Assembly (NCBI GenBank): GCA_016711225.1
Contig: JADJTK010000009.1
Span: 186,001-250,000, forward strand
Reading direction: 5' to 3'
DNA length: 64,000 nucleotides
From: Opitutaceae bacterium
Lineage (GTDB): Bacteria > Verrucomicrobiota > Verrucomicrobiia > Opitutales > Opitutaceae
The notes beneath the pieces are model-generated. The model saw nothing but the letters and a program-made list of their open reading frames with translations, did no database searches and was not told where the DNA came from. Every line of letters begins with the position of its first letter. Position 1 is the first letter of the stretch. The translations under genes were made by a program, and so were the position numbers. Positions 63,946-64,000 of the stretch are shown in pieces.

Positions 63946-64000
63946 ATTGCCCCCTGCGCGTTCTCATTGTCGACGACCACCCCGCCACCCGTGAAGGATT
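63942..64000 (+). CDS. Response regulator (partial, runs off right edge)
   Basis: Only the first 19 codons are in the window: MNCPLRVLIVDDHPATREG. The LIVDDHPATREG segment is the first strand and acidic pair of a receiver domain, in the form typical of NarL/FixJ-family regulators. The ATG overlaps the kinase stop by four bases, so the two form a two-component pair. The DNA-binding domain lies outside the window. Confidence 0.8.
   Translation, partial: MNCPLRVLIVDDHPATREG

Noticed and set aside
1..64000. tRNA, rRNA, riboswitches, insertion sequences, prophage genes
   Set aside because: None recognised on reading both strands. No transposase, integrase or phage structural protein is encoded.

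Overview
The window is high-GC bacterial DNA that most resembles a member of the Verrucomicrobiota, probably Opitutaceae. This is an inference from gene content: a LacI/TonB/MFS/GH polysaccharide locus, a DUF2339-DUF3999 pair, Ig- and MBG-rich secreted proteins that share one C-terminal domain, and frequent gene starts without a Shine-Dalgarno sequence. No rRNA, tRNA, CRISPR array or insertion sequence was recognised.

Layout. 1-4476 (minus): DUF2339 multispan protein coupled to a DUF3999-like protein that runs off the left edge. 5048-6312 (plus): ECF sigma factor and a membrane anti-sigma-like partner. 6367-17003: a pectin or hemicellulose utilisation locus with a LacI regulator, TonB receptor, GPH/SLC45-type MFS transporter, GH43, a six-hairpin glycosidase and a GH28. 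The receptor and transporter are frameshifted, and the GH43 has lost its stop. A 15-bp motif recurs in front of the regulator, the transporter and GH28 and may be the LacI operator. 17422-17988: a DUF4199 membrane protein.

18210-43925 (minus): 23 genes in one direction with gaps of at most about 95 bp and six four-base ATGA overlaps. This is the most interesting part of the window. Its core (AGE-type epimerase, STAS, GlgX debranching enzyme, STAS, RsbW-like kinase, STAS, RsbU/SpoIIE phosphatase) recalls the cyanobacterial IcfG (slr1852-slr1862) carbon-metabolism partner-switching cluster. Here it is extended by two HAMP receptors with decayed PP2C-like ends, a stand-alone cNMP-fold protein, a nucleotide-translocase/HEAT/cNMP fusion, a PLP decarboxylase-methyltransferase fusion, a CDF transporter, and a redox/TPP enzyme set (GMC oxidoreductase, aldo-keto reductase, TPP decarboxylase, two DJ-1/PfpI proteins, VOC and SnoaL proteins). 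No sigma factor lies in the cluster, so the output of the switch may be metabolic rather than transcriptional.

44221-47753 (plus): Na/Pi-cotransporter-like protein and IspH with a long N-terminal extension. 47912-62395 (minus): three large secreted proteins (matrixin protease, BACON/RCC1 protein, beta-propeller/beta-helix protein) sharing a C-terminal domain of about 264 residues ending VTGP, plus a small secreted protein. Two of the three genes carry many single-base frame breaks. 62629-64000 (plus): histidine kinase with a SnoaL-like input domain, overlapping a response regulator cut by the right edge; a striking TGTAGGA inverted-repeat element lies in front.

All single-base frame breaks fall in 8.9-13.2 kb and 53.4-62.1 kb, and most sit at or beside short homopolymers. 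Assembly error must be excluded before any of these genes is called a pseudogene.
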